64,000 bases of DNA from Bisgaard Taxon 45 (GTDB lineage Bacteria > Pseudomonadota > Gammaproteobacteria > Enterobacterales > Pasteurellaceae). The DNA is taken from the NCBI GenBank assembly GCA_030783905.1, contig JAQAHH010000009.1, forward strand, positions 124,001 through 188,000. Reading direction: 5' to 3'. A program made the translations under genes and the position numbers. Of this stretch, positions 26,682 to 34,324 are shown in pieces. The notes beneath the pieces are model-generated. The model had not been told where the DNA came from and did no database searches. It was given only the letters and a program-made list of their open reading frames with translations. Every line of letters starts with the position of its first letter. Within the stretch, counting starts at the first letter, position 1.

Positions 26682-27426
26682 ATGGCTAAAAAGTGCGGTG
26701 CTTTTTGTCACAATGTTGTGGGCTGTTCCTGTATTTTCAGCACAATTTCCACCCATGCCGAACCCATTTCAGTATGTAAATGATTATACCAAAACATTAT
26801 CGGATAATGATAAAGCGGTATTAGAACGCAAACTGAGTCAGTATGGGCAAGAAACCAGTTCACAGATTGCAGTGGTGATTATTCCTTCCACACAAGAGTA
26901 TGACATCTCGCAATACGCGTTTGAATTAGGGGACAAGTGGGGAATTGGGCGTAAGCAATTAAATAATGGTGTATTAATGTTAGTTGCCAAGCAAGATCGT
27001 AAGATGTTTATTGCGGTAGGGCAAGGACTTGAGGGGGTATTACCCGATGCATTTTTATCCCAATTAATTCGCAATCAAATGACACCGCACTTTAAAGAAG
27101 GGCAATACGCAATAGGGATTAATCAGGGAATAGATTATCTTATCGCAGCAAGTAAAGGCGAATTTGATGCGCAGCAAGTTTTAGAGGAAACATGGGAAGA
27201 TTATATTCCTTTTTTGATGATTGCTATTTTTATTGCTTTTATCCTGTTCAACGAATTCTTGCCAAGTGGTTATGTGAGTCCAAGTCGTCATCAATCAGGT
27301 TCACGTACCTCTTCGTTCCCACGTCGCCGGAATAGCGGTGGTTTTGGCGGCTTTGGTGGCGGTGGATCCGGTGGCGGATTTGGTGGTGGCAGTTTCGGTG
27401 GCGGTGGCGCGGGTGGAAGTTGGTGA
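26674..27426 (+). CDS. TPM-domain protein with Gly-rich tail (YgcG-like)
   Basis: 250 residues. A signal peptide (VLFVTMLWAVPVFSA) is followed by a TPM domain at about 30-165 (NPFQYVNDYTKTLSDND, GIGRKQLNNGVLMLVAKQDR, GLEGVLPDA), one membrane helix at about 180-195, and a tail of GGFGG and GGGS repeats ending GGSW. This layout is that of YgcG-type proteins paired with LemA. The domain would sit in the periplasm. It contains two uptake signals, one inside the signal-peptide codons. The Gly-rich end resembles tails that attract small-residue packing; its role is unknown. Confidence 0.85.
   Translation: MIKWLKSAVLFVTMLWAVPVFSAQFPPMPNPFQYVNDYTKTLSDNDKAVLERKLSQYGQETSSQIAVVIIPSTQEYDISQYAFELGDKWGIGRKQLNNGVLMLVAKQDRKMFIAVGQGLEGVLPDAFLSQLIRNQMTPHFKEGQYAIGINQGIDYLIAASKGEFDAQQVLEETWEDYIPFLMIAIFIAFILFNEFLPSGYVSPSRHQSGSRTSSFPRRRNSGGFGGFGGGGSGGGFGGGSFGGGGAGGSW
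26691..26699 (+). repeat. USS in signal-peptide codons
   Basis: Exact AAGTGCGGT encoding KSAV at the start of the secreted TPM protein. Confidence 0.9.
27084..27092 (-). repeat. USS in the TPM gene
   Basis: Exact signal on the minus strand. It is the last exact copy before the capsule locus. Confidence 0.9.
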
Positions 27427-27510
27427 ATAGTTGATTATTTTAGTCGGCTTATTGGTTGCCCTTTTTCTGTATGCTACAATAACACCGTTTCATTACTTTT
27501 GAGGATAATT

Positions 27511-27840
27511 ATGGAAACCTTAGATAAAATTAAAAAACAAATCAGTGAAAACCCTATTCTTATTTACATGAAAGGCTCACCGAAATTTCCATCGTGTGGT
27601 TTTTCTGCGCGAGCGGTGGAAGCATTAATGCATTGTAAAGTCCCATTTGGTTATGTGGATATTTTACAGCACCCCGATATCCGTGCCGAATTACCCGCCT
27701 ATGCTAACTGGCCAACCTTCCCACAATTATGGGTAGAGGGCGAATTAGTAGGGGGGTGTGATATCATTTTAGAAATGTTCCAACAAGGTGAATTACAAAC
27801 CTTATTAGCTGAAGTGGCAGCAAAATATCCTCAGGAATAA
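27511..27840 (+). CDS. grxD: Monothiol glutaredoxin (Grx4)
   Basis: 109-residue CGFS-type glutaredoxin that carries [2Fe-2S] clusters, usually with BolA partners, and moves them to target proteins. The active site reads KFPSCGFSAR, with WPTFPQLWVEGELVGGCDI for glutathione binding. The frame starts at 27499, but the ATG at 27511 has a GAGGA ribosome site and a family-like METLDKIKKQI start. A terminator shared with the convergent capsule operon follows. Confidence 0.95.
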   Translation: METLDKIKKQISENPILIYMKGSPKFPSCGFSARAVEALMHCKVPFGYVDILQHPDIRAELPAYANWPTFPQLWVEGELVGGCDIILEMFQQGELQTLLAEVAAKYPQE

Positions 27841-27852
27841 AGGTAAAAATAG

Positions 27853-27877
27853 AACCCGCGATAAGCGGGTTTTTTTA
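27853..27877. terminator. Terminator between grxD and the capsule operon
   Basis: AACCCGC/GCGGGTT stem with loop GATAA and seven T on the plus strand. The minus side is weaker (CTATTTTT). It touches the hexA stop codon. Confidence 0.85.
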
Positions 27878-28534
27878 CTTTGTTTGTAAGGCATTATTAT
27901 GAAATTGATATGCTATATCAATGGAGTTGAAATGATGCATAACACCATTATGCAAAACCATCGCGTTATCACAATATTCTCGAATGGCATTCGGACTATG
28001 AGAAACTAAGATCAATGAGCGATCTTTTCGCTTTTCAAATAATTCATATTTACACTTATCTGCAAAACGAGCATCACCAACAGCAATTACTTCATCTATC
28101 AGATAACAGTCAAACTCAATCGAGAGTGATAGTGCAAAGGCTAATCTGGCTTTCATCCCAGATGAATAGGTGCGTACTGGTTCATATAAATATTGACCAA
28201 GCTCTGAGAATTCTTCGGTAAAACGCTTTACATACTGGATATCCGCATTATAGATCCTCGCTATAAAACGTAAGTTATCCATGCCCGTCAAACTTCCTTG
28301 AAAGGCACCACTGAAGCCTAACGGCCAAGATATTGTCATTTTACGGGTAATTTTTCCTGATGTAGGCGGTTCAACACCACTGAGTAAGCGAATCAGTGTT
28401 GATTTTCCTGCCCCATTTTTTCCTAGAATACCGACTTTTTGCCCTTTTCTGAGTGAAAAGTTCACATCTTCTAACACAGTATGCCAACCGGTACGATTAA
28501 GGTATTTTTTGCATACATTTTCTACATAAATCAT
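27875..28534 (-). CDS. hexA: Capsule exporter ATP-binding protein
   Basis: ATPase of the ABC exporter that moves group 2 capsule across the inner membrane (KpsT/BexA/CtrD type). The 219 residues have Walker [10 protein letters not shown] (38-46), signature SSGMK (124-128), Walker B CYLIDEV (143-149) and the switch histidine in LVSHS. The start overlaps the hexB stop by four bases (ATGA). It is the last gene of the capsule operon and ends at the shared terminator. Confidence 0.95.
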   Translation of the reverse strand: MIYVENVCKKYLNRTGWHTVLEDVNFSLRKGQKVGILGKNGAGKSTLIRLLSGVEPPTSGKITRKMTISWPLGFSGAFQGSLTGMDNLRFIARIYNADIQYVKRFTEEFSELGQYLYEPVRTYSSGMKARLAFALSLSIEFDCYLIDEVIAVGDARFADKCKYELFEKRKDRSLILVSHSPNAIREYCDNAMVLHNGVMHHFNSIDIAYQFHNNALQTK

Positions 28535-29328
28535 CGAGGCTCTATCCCTTTACTAAAGTGTGCGACCATTAATAACCCAATAAAAAGAAAAATTAAGTTA
28601 TACAACATAAGAAGATAAGGATTTTCCAAGGTAATGACAGAATCACCAAAATAGCCGTGTCTAAACATTTCTGAACCATGAATCATGGGAATCCAGAGTA
28701 AATATTCTCTTGCTTGCGTAGGTAGATTGTAAACAAAAAAGAAGGTGCCAGATAAAGGCATCATGGCAAAACTTACTATGCCCCATAATTTACCGAACAC
28801 TTCTACATGATGTGATATGGAGCAGATAATAAAGCCAAACCCAATTGCAAATAACGCCATTAAAAACCAAGCGAGTAACATATAGAAAATATCTTGTGGC
28901 ATCGGTATCCAATCAAGTGCAATACACAAACTCATTAGAACAATTTGCGCAATAGTGGCACCGGATATTTCCAATATCATCCTCGCAATTAAGGTATCAA
29001 GTACTCTGACATTGCGGTGATAGAGTAGGGTGCTATTAGCCGAAACTGCACCAATAGCCCTATTTGACGCATTACGCCACATCATCATCAGAGGATAGCC
29101 AGTGATCATAAATGCCATGATATTTAAATTAGAAAACTGATCTGCGCGGAAGGTACTCCACAAGATTACAATTAGCCCTGTCATTAAGAGTGGTTCGACG
29201 AATAGCCATAAAAAACCGAGATTTTTTCTGCCATAACGTGTAATGATCTCACGCATTAAAAGGGCGCCAATCACTCTATTTTGGATAATAAAGGATTGTT
29301 TTAGCGTAGTTTGGTCATCGTATAACAT
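28531..29328 (-). CDS. hexB: Capsule exporter permease
   Basis: 265-residue inner-membrane subunit (KpsM/BexB/CtrC type, ABC-2 family) with six predicted helices. The N-terminal [24 protein letters not shown] resembles KpsM openings, and a [10 protein letters not shown] segment fits the last part. It pairs with HexA to pass the lipid-linked chain. It overlaps hexA by four bases and the hexC stop by one base (TAATG). Confidence 0.94.
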   Translation of the reverse strand: MLYDDQTTLKQSFIIQNRVIGALLMREIITRYGRKNLGFLWLFVEPLLMTGLIVILWSTFRADQFSNLNIMAFMITGYPLMMMWRNASNRAIGAVSANSTLLYHRNVRVLDTLIARMILEISGATIAQIVLMSLCIALDWIPMPQDIFYMLLAWFLMALFAIGFGFIICSISHHVEVFGKLWGIVSFAMMPLSGTFFFVYNLPTQAREYLLWIPMIHGSEMFRHGYFGDSVITLENPYLLMLYNLIFLFIGLLMVAHFSKGIEPR

Positions 29329-30458
29329 TAATTTTTATGCTCTCGAATACTGGCTAATAAGAGAAGAGTAATGCCATATAAAATTAAAGAAATAAATAAA
29401 GTCGCAAGTATGTTGTATAAGCGATAAGGTTCTAAGGCTAAATCAGGTTCATTAGGATGACTAATGATTTCTAAATATAATTGCTGACGATCCGCCTCTG
29501 TTCTGGCATTTTGTAATGAGGTTATTGCTGTACTTAGCTGTTGTTGCGCTAAGGTATTATTCAGTACTAAACGTTGATACTCTGCGGTTTGAGTCACAAT
29601 TGAATTTCCCCCACCTAATACTTGTTGTACTTGCTGTTGCATTTCTTTACGAATACTTTTTGCTCGTGCAAGTAATGTTTGTACTTGAGGGTTATTGGGT
29701 GAAATAGAACGTACTTGATCTAATTGTGTTTGAATCGTAATCAGTTCATTTTGTAAGGTTGAAATTAAAGATAGTTGTACTTCTGATTGAGATTGTAAAT
29801 CAAATACTCCATTTTTGATTCGATATTCACTGAGTGCGGACGAGGTTTCTGTCACTTTCTTTTCAGCTTCACTGACAGCAAGTTCTGCAAACATGACGGT
29901 ATCTTTTCGCGCGCGTTCATTGAGGCGATTGATCAGATATTCACCTTGTTTCAGTAGTTCTTGGTTAATTTGTTGTGCTTCTTTCGGATCAAATGCTCGG
30001 ATGTTGAGCGTGGCGATACCCGATACTGAATCAAAATTAACGGAAAGCTTTTTACTAAAATATTGATAAAAGGCTTCTTGTTCCGAGAAAATGTTTAGAG
30101 GGTTAAAGCGGCTAAATAAGTCACCTTTATCCTCATAAAAGTGGCGGATAGGAATACTTTTTTCTAATAATTCTAGCGTAGAGCGTGAACGCATGAATTC
30201 TTGTACCGTATAAGTATCATCTTGTGCGCGAGCAAAGCCGGAACTTTGCAAGAGAGCACCGACGCCACTTAAGGCAGCTTGATTTTTGGGAGTACGTACA
30301 ACAAAGCTCGATTGAGAGATGTAAATATCAGATGCCCATAAACTAAAATAAAAGATTGCACACCCTGTTGGGAGCACCACCATGTATTTAAAGAGCGTGT
30401 TGATTTTTTGAAATTTTCTAAACCACTTTTTAAATTGATTTTTTTGTATTTTGCTCAT
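29328..30458 (-). CDS. hexC: Capsule export inner-membrane/periplasmic adaptor
   Basis: 376-residue polysaccharide co-polymerase-like protein (KpsE/BexC/CtrB type). There are two membrane helices, near residues 26-46 and 353-370, with a large periplasmic part between them that is mostly coiled coil (about 180-330). It carries the family phrase SFVVRTPKNQAALSGVG after the first helix. It links the ABC exporter to the outer-membrane channel HexD. A GGAG ribosome site precedes the ATG, and the gene lies 9 bases after hexD. Confidence 0.94.
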   Translation of the reverse strand: MSKIQKNQFKKWFRKFQKINTLFKYMVVLPTGCAIFYFSLWASDIYISQSSFVVRTPKNQAALSGVGALLQSSGFARAQDDTYTVQEFMRSRSTLELLEKSIPIRHFYEDKGDLFSRFNPLNIFSEQEAFYQYFSKKLSVNFDSVSGIATLNIRAFDPKEAQQINQELLKQGEYLINRLNERARKDTVMFAELAVSEAEKKVTETSSALSEYRIKNGVFDLQSQSEVQLSLISTLQNELITIQTQLDQVRSISPNNPQVQTLLARAKSIRKEMQQQVQQVLGGGNSIVTQTAEYQRLVLNNTLAQQQLSTAITSLQNARTEADRQQLYLEIISHPNEPDLALEPYRLYNILATLFISLILYGITLLLLASIREHKN

Positions 30459-30467
30459 TCTTTCTCC

Positions 30468-31649
30468 TTATAAATTTTTAATGACGTTAATGTTATGCAG
30501 CGTACCTGTGACAGGAGACGTAATAGAAAACACTAATTTTAAGAATTTTTGGAATTCGGCCACTGGGGCATTAGAGACATAAACCACATCTTTATCTTGG
30601 ATAGGGAAACGTTGTAACCAGAATAGTGCTTTGGGATTCAGTAAATTGACGCTATAAACTGTTGGAATCTCCATATCATGATCATAACCTCTTGCTTTCC
30701 ATTTTGTTTGTTCTGCGAGAGACAGCTTATTAAATGGCATATAACGGAAGATAAACACGCCTTTAGGATCGGCACGGTTATCTAATAAGCCCCCCATTTG
30801 CCCAATACCTTCTGCAAGGGTTAAGCCATTAGCAGAGAATTTCACTTGTTTATTGGTACCTAGCGCACCTAATCCTGTAAAACTAAGTGGTTTATTAAGT
30901 AATGTCACCACATCATTTGAACGTAAGAGAATGTTTTCTTCTGGGTGAGTCGCTAATTTTTCTAAAGAGAGAATTTTTACTTCTTTACCACGTGTCAATT
31001 GAACGGAAATATCTTGTAGATTTTCCGTTGTTCCTCCTACCGCGGCAATGGCATCAAGTACGCGTTCTCCTTGTGAGGTTAAAGGCATTCTAACGCTATT
31101 ACCTTGACGGAGAATGGTGACATTTTTCGAATTATTTTTATTTAAACGAACAATCACTTGAGGTTTATTGGCTAAGGAAGATAAGGCGTAAGCAATATCT
31201 TTCTGAATTTGTTCTGGTGTTTTACCTTTCACCAAGATAGGGCCTAAAAATGGAATCGTAATTTTGCCATTACGAGCAACAATTTGTTCTGGTAGAGTGG
31301 TGAGATTTGCACCACCAGTACCGGTTTGCGACAGCACACTACCAAATAAAATAGCTGGTGCAGCTTCCCAAATCAGTACATCCAGGGTATCCCCCACATT
31401 AATGATATCCGCATAGTTGCTATGTTGTTGTTTAAACTGAGTAAAGGATTGAGATTGCTTTTGCTTGAATAAATTATGTGCAATTTTGTCATTCATTTCG
31501 ATAACGTCGACACTGGGTACGTCATCTTTTTGTGTATTTTTTAACGCAATAATATGATCTTGCGTAGGACCCGAGCTAGGCATGCTATTACAGCCAGCAA
31601 GGATGAGCGAGGTTAGAAAAGAAATAGACAGTGTTTTAATTGGTTTCAT
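30468..31649 (-). CDS. hexD: Capsule export outer-membrane lipoprotein
   Basis: 393-residue outer-membrane polysaccharide export protein (Wza/BexD/CtrA/KpsD type). The signal peptide ends in the lipobox LAGC, giving lipidated Cys19. The polysaccharide export domain follows (GDTLDVLIWEAAP, ITIPFLGPILVKGKTPEQIQ), then SLBB-like ligand domains (GERVLDAIAAVGG, LAEGIGQMGGLLDNRADPKG). It overlaps the end of fcbE by 14 bases, so the biosynthetic and export genes form one transcript. Confidence 0.95.
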   Translation of the reverse strand: MKPIKTLSISFLTSLILAGCNSMPSSGPTQDHIIALKNTQKDDVPSVDVIEMNDKIAHNLFKQKQSQSFTQFKQQHSNYADIINVGDTLDVLIWEAAPAILFGSVLSQTGTGGANLTTLPEQIVARNGKITIPFLGPILVKGKTPEQIQKDIAYALSSLANKPQVIVRLNKNNSKNVTILRQGNSVRMPLTSQGERVLDAIAAVGGTTENLQDISVQLTRGKEVKILSLEKLATHPEENILLRSNDVVTLLNKPLSFTGLGALGTNKQVKFSANGLTLAEGIGQMGGLLDNRADPKGVFIFRYMPFNKLSLAEQTKWKARGYDHDMEIPTVYSVNLLNPKALFWLQRFPIQDKDVVYVSNAPVAEFQKFLKLVFSITSPVTGTLHNINVIKNL

Positions 31650-33096
31650 AATAATCTCTCTTAGATTGAATGATTACGTAAGAAGTCACATCCGCAATAG
31701 GATGTTGCTCATGTTGATAAAATTCCCGTTTAGGATAGGAAGGTAAAATAGGCGGGCGTCCTAGCTTTAATTGTGAAATATGCCAGATATTCCATGCTTT
31801 CCAGTATTTTTCTCGTTGTACCGATAGCCCATTGATATAACCCGTTTTTTGATCTGTCATTAATGAGTTTTTTCGGTGAGCACCTAACGTCAAAGGTTTA
31901 TTTACGGTGTAATAGCCTTTTGGCCCAAAAATGAGTTTTAAACGGGCATTCAATTCGCTATCCGCGCCAATTCGCACCCAGTCCCATAATATGGTTTTTT
32001 CGCATACTTCTTTTTTGCGAAATAATGCAGAAGAAGGGTTAAAACGCATGAATGGATAAATTGCACGGGCATAAGGGTTGCCGGCTGAATCTAGCCTTAT
32101 CCACTTAGAAAAAGTCACCATGAGTTCTTTATTCTTTAATAATGGCGCGACTTGAAGGGCGAATTTTTGTGGATGCGCCCAATCATCAGAATCTTGGCAA
32201 GTGATAAATTCACCAGTAGCGTATTTAAGCCCAATAGTTTTGGCCACATAAGTACCAACATTGTCTTTTAAGCTAATAATGTTGATATTGTTGTGTCTCT
32301 TTTTATATTCTTGCAGAATAGTTATCGTATTATCTTGGCTATTATCATCAATAATGATGATTTCAATATTGGGATAGCTTTGATTGAGTAATGAATTTAA
32401 CGTGTTTTTTATACTTTTTTGACTGTTAAAGGTCGTCACTAATACCGTAATTAACGGTGTATTCAAGTAAGTTTTTGTATCACTAACAACTGTATGGCTA
32501 ACTATATTATTGGGATTAGGCGGATTTTTTTTATTTATTGTGGTAATGTTTTCGAGTTTATAAAAGCGAAGGAATTGGTTAATGTTCGCCAATTTCTTGC
32601 TATTTTCTTTTTCAACAAAATTCTTTATTAAAAAGTAGTGTGGTGTATTTTTTAATATGCGCGATGTTAACTTTGTCAGTTCTTCTTTTAAACCAACAAA
32701 GTCCTTTAAATTAGCCAGTAATGCGAGATATAAACCATGGTAACGATACGTGTTAGGGCATAATGCTTTTGCTATTTGAGGTGAATACGCAAGTAACTGA
32801 GCGATGATCAAATGCCTATTTTGTCTAAAATCAGCACAAGCAATTAAGCGACGTACACTTTCGTCGTTATTCGGATAGTGTCCACGAATAACTAATCCTA
32901 ATTGGAAAAAAACAGAATGGCTCCATTTAGGATCAATCAAAAACAGATCATAGAGTTTGAGTTGACAAATAACATAAGCCTGCTGCTTGAACGACAGCCG
33001 GTTTATGTATTTTGCATAAAGTAAGGCATATTCTTTTTTATGTAATAAAGATTGAATATGCATATACTTTTTTATGATTTTTAATAGGTTAAGCAT
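31636..33096 (-). CDS. fcbE: Capsule-locus glycosyltransferase, family 2
   Basis: Corresponds in position to hyaE of serogroup A. The N-terminal 200 residues are helical and of unknown role. From about residue 210 there is a GT-A domain (ITVLVTTFNSQKSIKNTLNS, IIIDDNSQDNT) with a D-x-D type site in CQDSDDW near 305. Its substrate is not known; it could act on the reducing-end linker rather than the chondroitin chain. The frame is open to 33135. The ATG at 33096 gives an 8-base overlap with fcbC and is my choice; 33135 or 33063 are possible, and none has a good ribosome site. Confidence 0.8.
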   Translation of the reverse strand: MLNLLKIIKKYMHIQSLLHKKEYALLYAKYINRLSFKQQAYVICQLKLYDLFLIDPKWSHSVFFQLGLVIRGHYPNNDESVRRLIACADFRQNRHLIIAQLLAYSPQIAKALCPNTYRYHGLYLALLANLKDFVGLKEELTKLTSRILKNTPHYFLIKNFVEKENSKKLANINQFLRFYKLENITTINKKNPPNPNNIVSHTVVSDTKTYLNTPLITVLVTTFNSQKSIKNTLNSLLNQSYPNIEIIIIDDNSQDNTITILQEYKKRHNNINIISLKDNVGTYVAKTIGLKYATGEFITCQDSDDWAHPQKFALQVAPLLKNKELMVTFSKWIRLDSAGNPYARAIYPFMRFNPSSALFRKKEVCEKTILWDWVRIGADSELNARLKLIFGPKGYYTVNKPLTLGAHRKNSLMTDQKTGYINGLSVQREKYWKAWNIWHISQLKLGRPPILPSYPKREFYQHEQHPIADVTSYVIIQSKRDYYETN

Positions 33097-34261
33097 CACT
33101 GCCAAAAATATCTCTGCTATAGATTTTATGGCCACATTGCTTTAAGTCAGGTTCCGCACGATTCGCGAGAATGACATCAGATCGATTAATGAATTCAGGG
33201 AGTTGATGAATAACAGGGTAATCTTCAAATACATCTTGATCTAACGTTGGCTCATAAATCACAATCTCAACATCGTTTTCTTTGAGGTGAGGGATGATAT
33301 CGAGAATGGCGGAGGCTCTGAAATTATCAGAACCTGACTTCATGATTAAACGATAAATGCCAACAGTTTTAGGTTTTTTATTTAATACCTCACTTGTGAT
33401 GAACCGCTTACGGGTTTCATTGGATTTCACAATGGCCTCAATCAGATTTTGAGGAACGTCAGCGTAGTTAGCGAGTAACTGTTTAGTATCTTTGGGTAAG
33501 CAATAACCGCCATAGCCAAAACTTGGGTTATTGTAATGTGTACCAATACGAGGATCGGTAGAAATACCATTGATGATATTTTTTGTATTTAAATGGTGAA
33601 GACTGGCATACGTATCAAGCTCATTAAAAAAAGCAACGCGCATTGCGAGATAGGTATTCGCAAATAATTTCACCGCTTCGGCCTCTGTATTATGCATAAA
33701 TAACACCGAGATGTCCTTTTTGCGAGCACATTGAATCAGCATATCGGCAAATAATTTTGCTTGAGCAGAGGTGCTACCAACAATAATTCTGCTTGGATAT
33801 AAATTATCGTAAAGGGCTTTACCTTCTCTTAGAAACTCAGGTGAAAAAATAAGGTTTTGGGTGTTAAATTTTTCACGCATTTTTTCGGTAAACCCAACAG
33901 GAATCGTCGATTTTATAATAATCGTTGCCTGTGAGTTGATTGAAAGCGTTTGTTCAATGACAGTTTCAACAGTCGATGTATTAAAATAACCCGTTTCAGT
34001 ATTATAGTCGGTTGGCGTTGCGATGATGACAAAGTCTGCATTTTTTAATGCCGGGTCTTTCTCTGTTGTTGCCCCCAATGTTAATGATTTATTTTGTAAA
34101 AAATCTTCGATTTCTTTATCTGTGATAGGGGATTTTTTATTATTAATTAAATCAACTTTATTTTGATCAATATCTAATAAGGTCACATTGTGGTGTTGAG
34201 CTAATAATACAGCATTGGATAAACCAACATAGCCAGCGCCAGCAATTGTAATTCTTTTCAT
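33089..34261 (-). CDS. fcbC: UDP-glucose 6-dehydrogenase
   Basis: Oxidises UDP-glucose to UDP-glucuronate with two NAD+, supplying one of the two sugars of the capsule (hyaC in serogroup A). The 390 residues show the NAD site GAGYVG at 8-13, the PEFLREGKA block near 141-149 and the catalytic Cys254 in GYGGYCLPKDT. An AAGGA ribosome site precedes the ATG. It lies between the polymerase and fcbE genes. Confidence 0.96.
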   Translation of the reverse strand: MKRITIAGAGYVGLSNAVLLAQHHNVTLLDIDQNKVDLINNKKSPITDKEIEDFLQNKSLTLGATTEKDPALKNADFVIIATPTDYNTETGYFNTSTVETVIEQTLSINSQATIIIKSTIPVGFTEKMREKFNTQNLIFSPEFLREGKALYDNLYPSRIIVGSTSAQAKLFADMLIQCARKKDISVLFMHNTEAEAVKLFANTYLAMRVAFFNELDTYASLHHLNTKNIINGISTDPRIGTHYNNPSFGYGGYCLPKDTKQLLANYADVPQNLIEAIVKSNETRKRFITSEVLNKKPKTVGIYRLIMKSGSDNFRASAILDIIPHLKENDVEIVIYEPTLDQDVFEDYPVIHQLPEFINRSDVILANRAEPDLKQCGHKIYSRDIFGSDA

Positions 34262-34324
34262 TTTTTATCCTTTATTTAAACTGCAAATATAATAGGATTT
34301 TATATTCCATAAAATACAACTATT

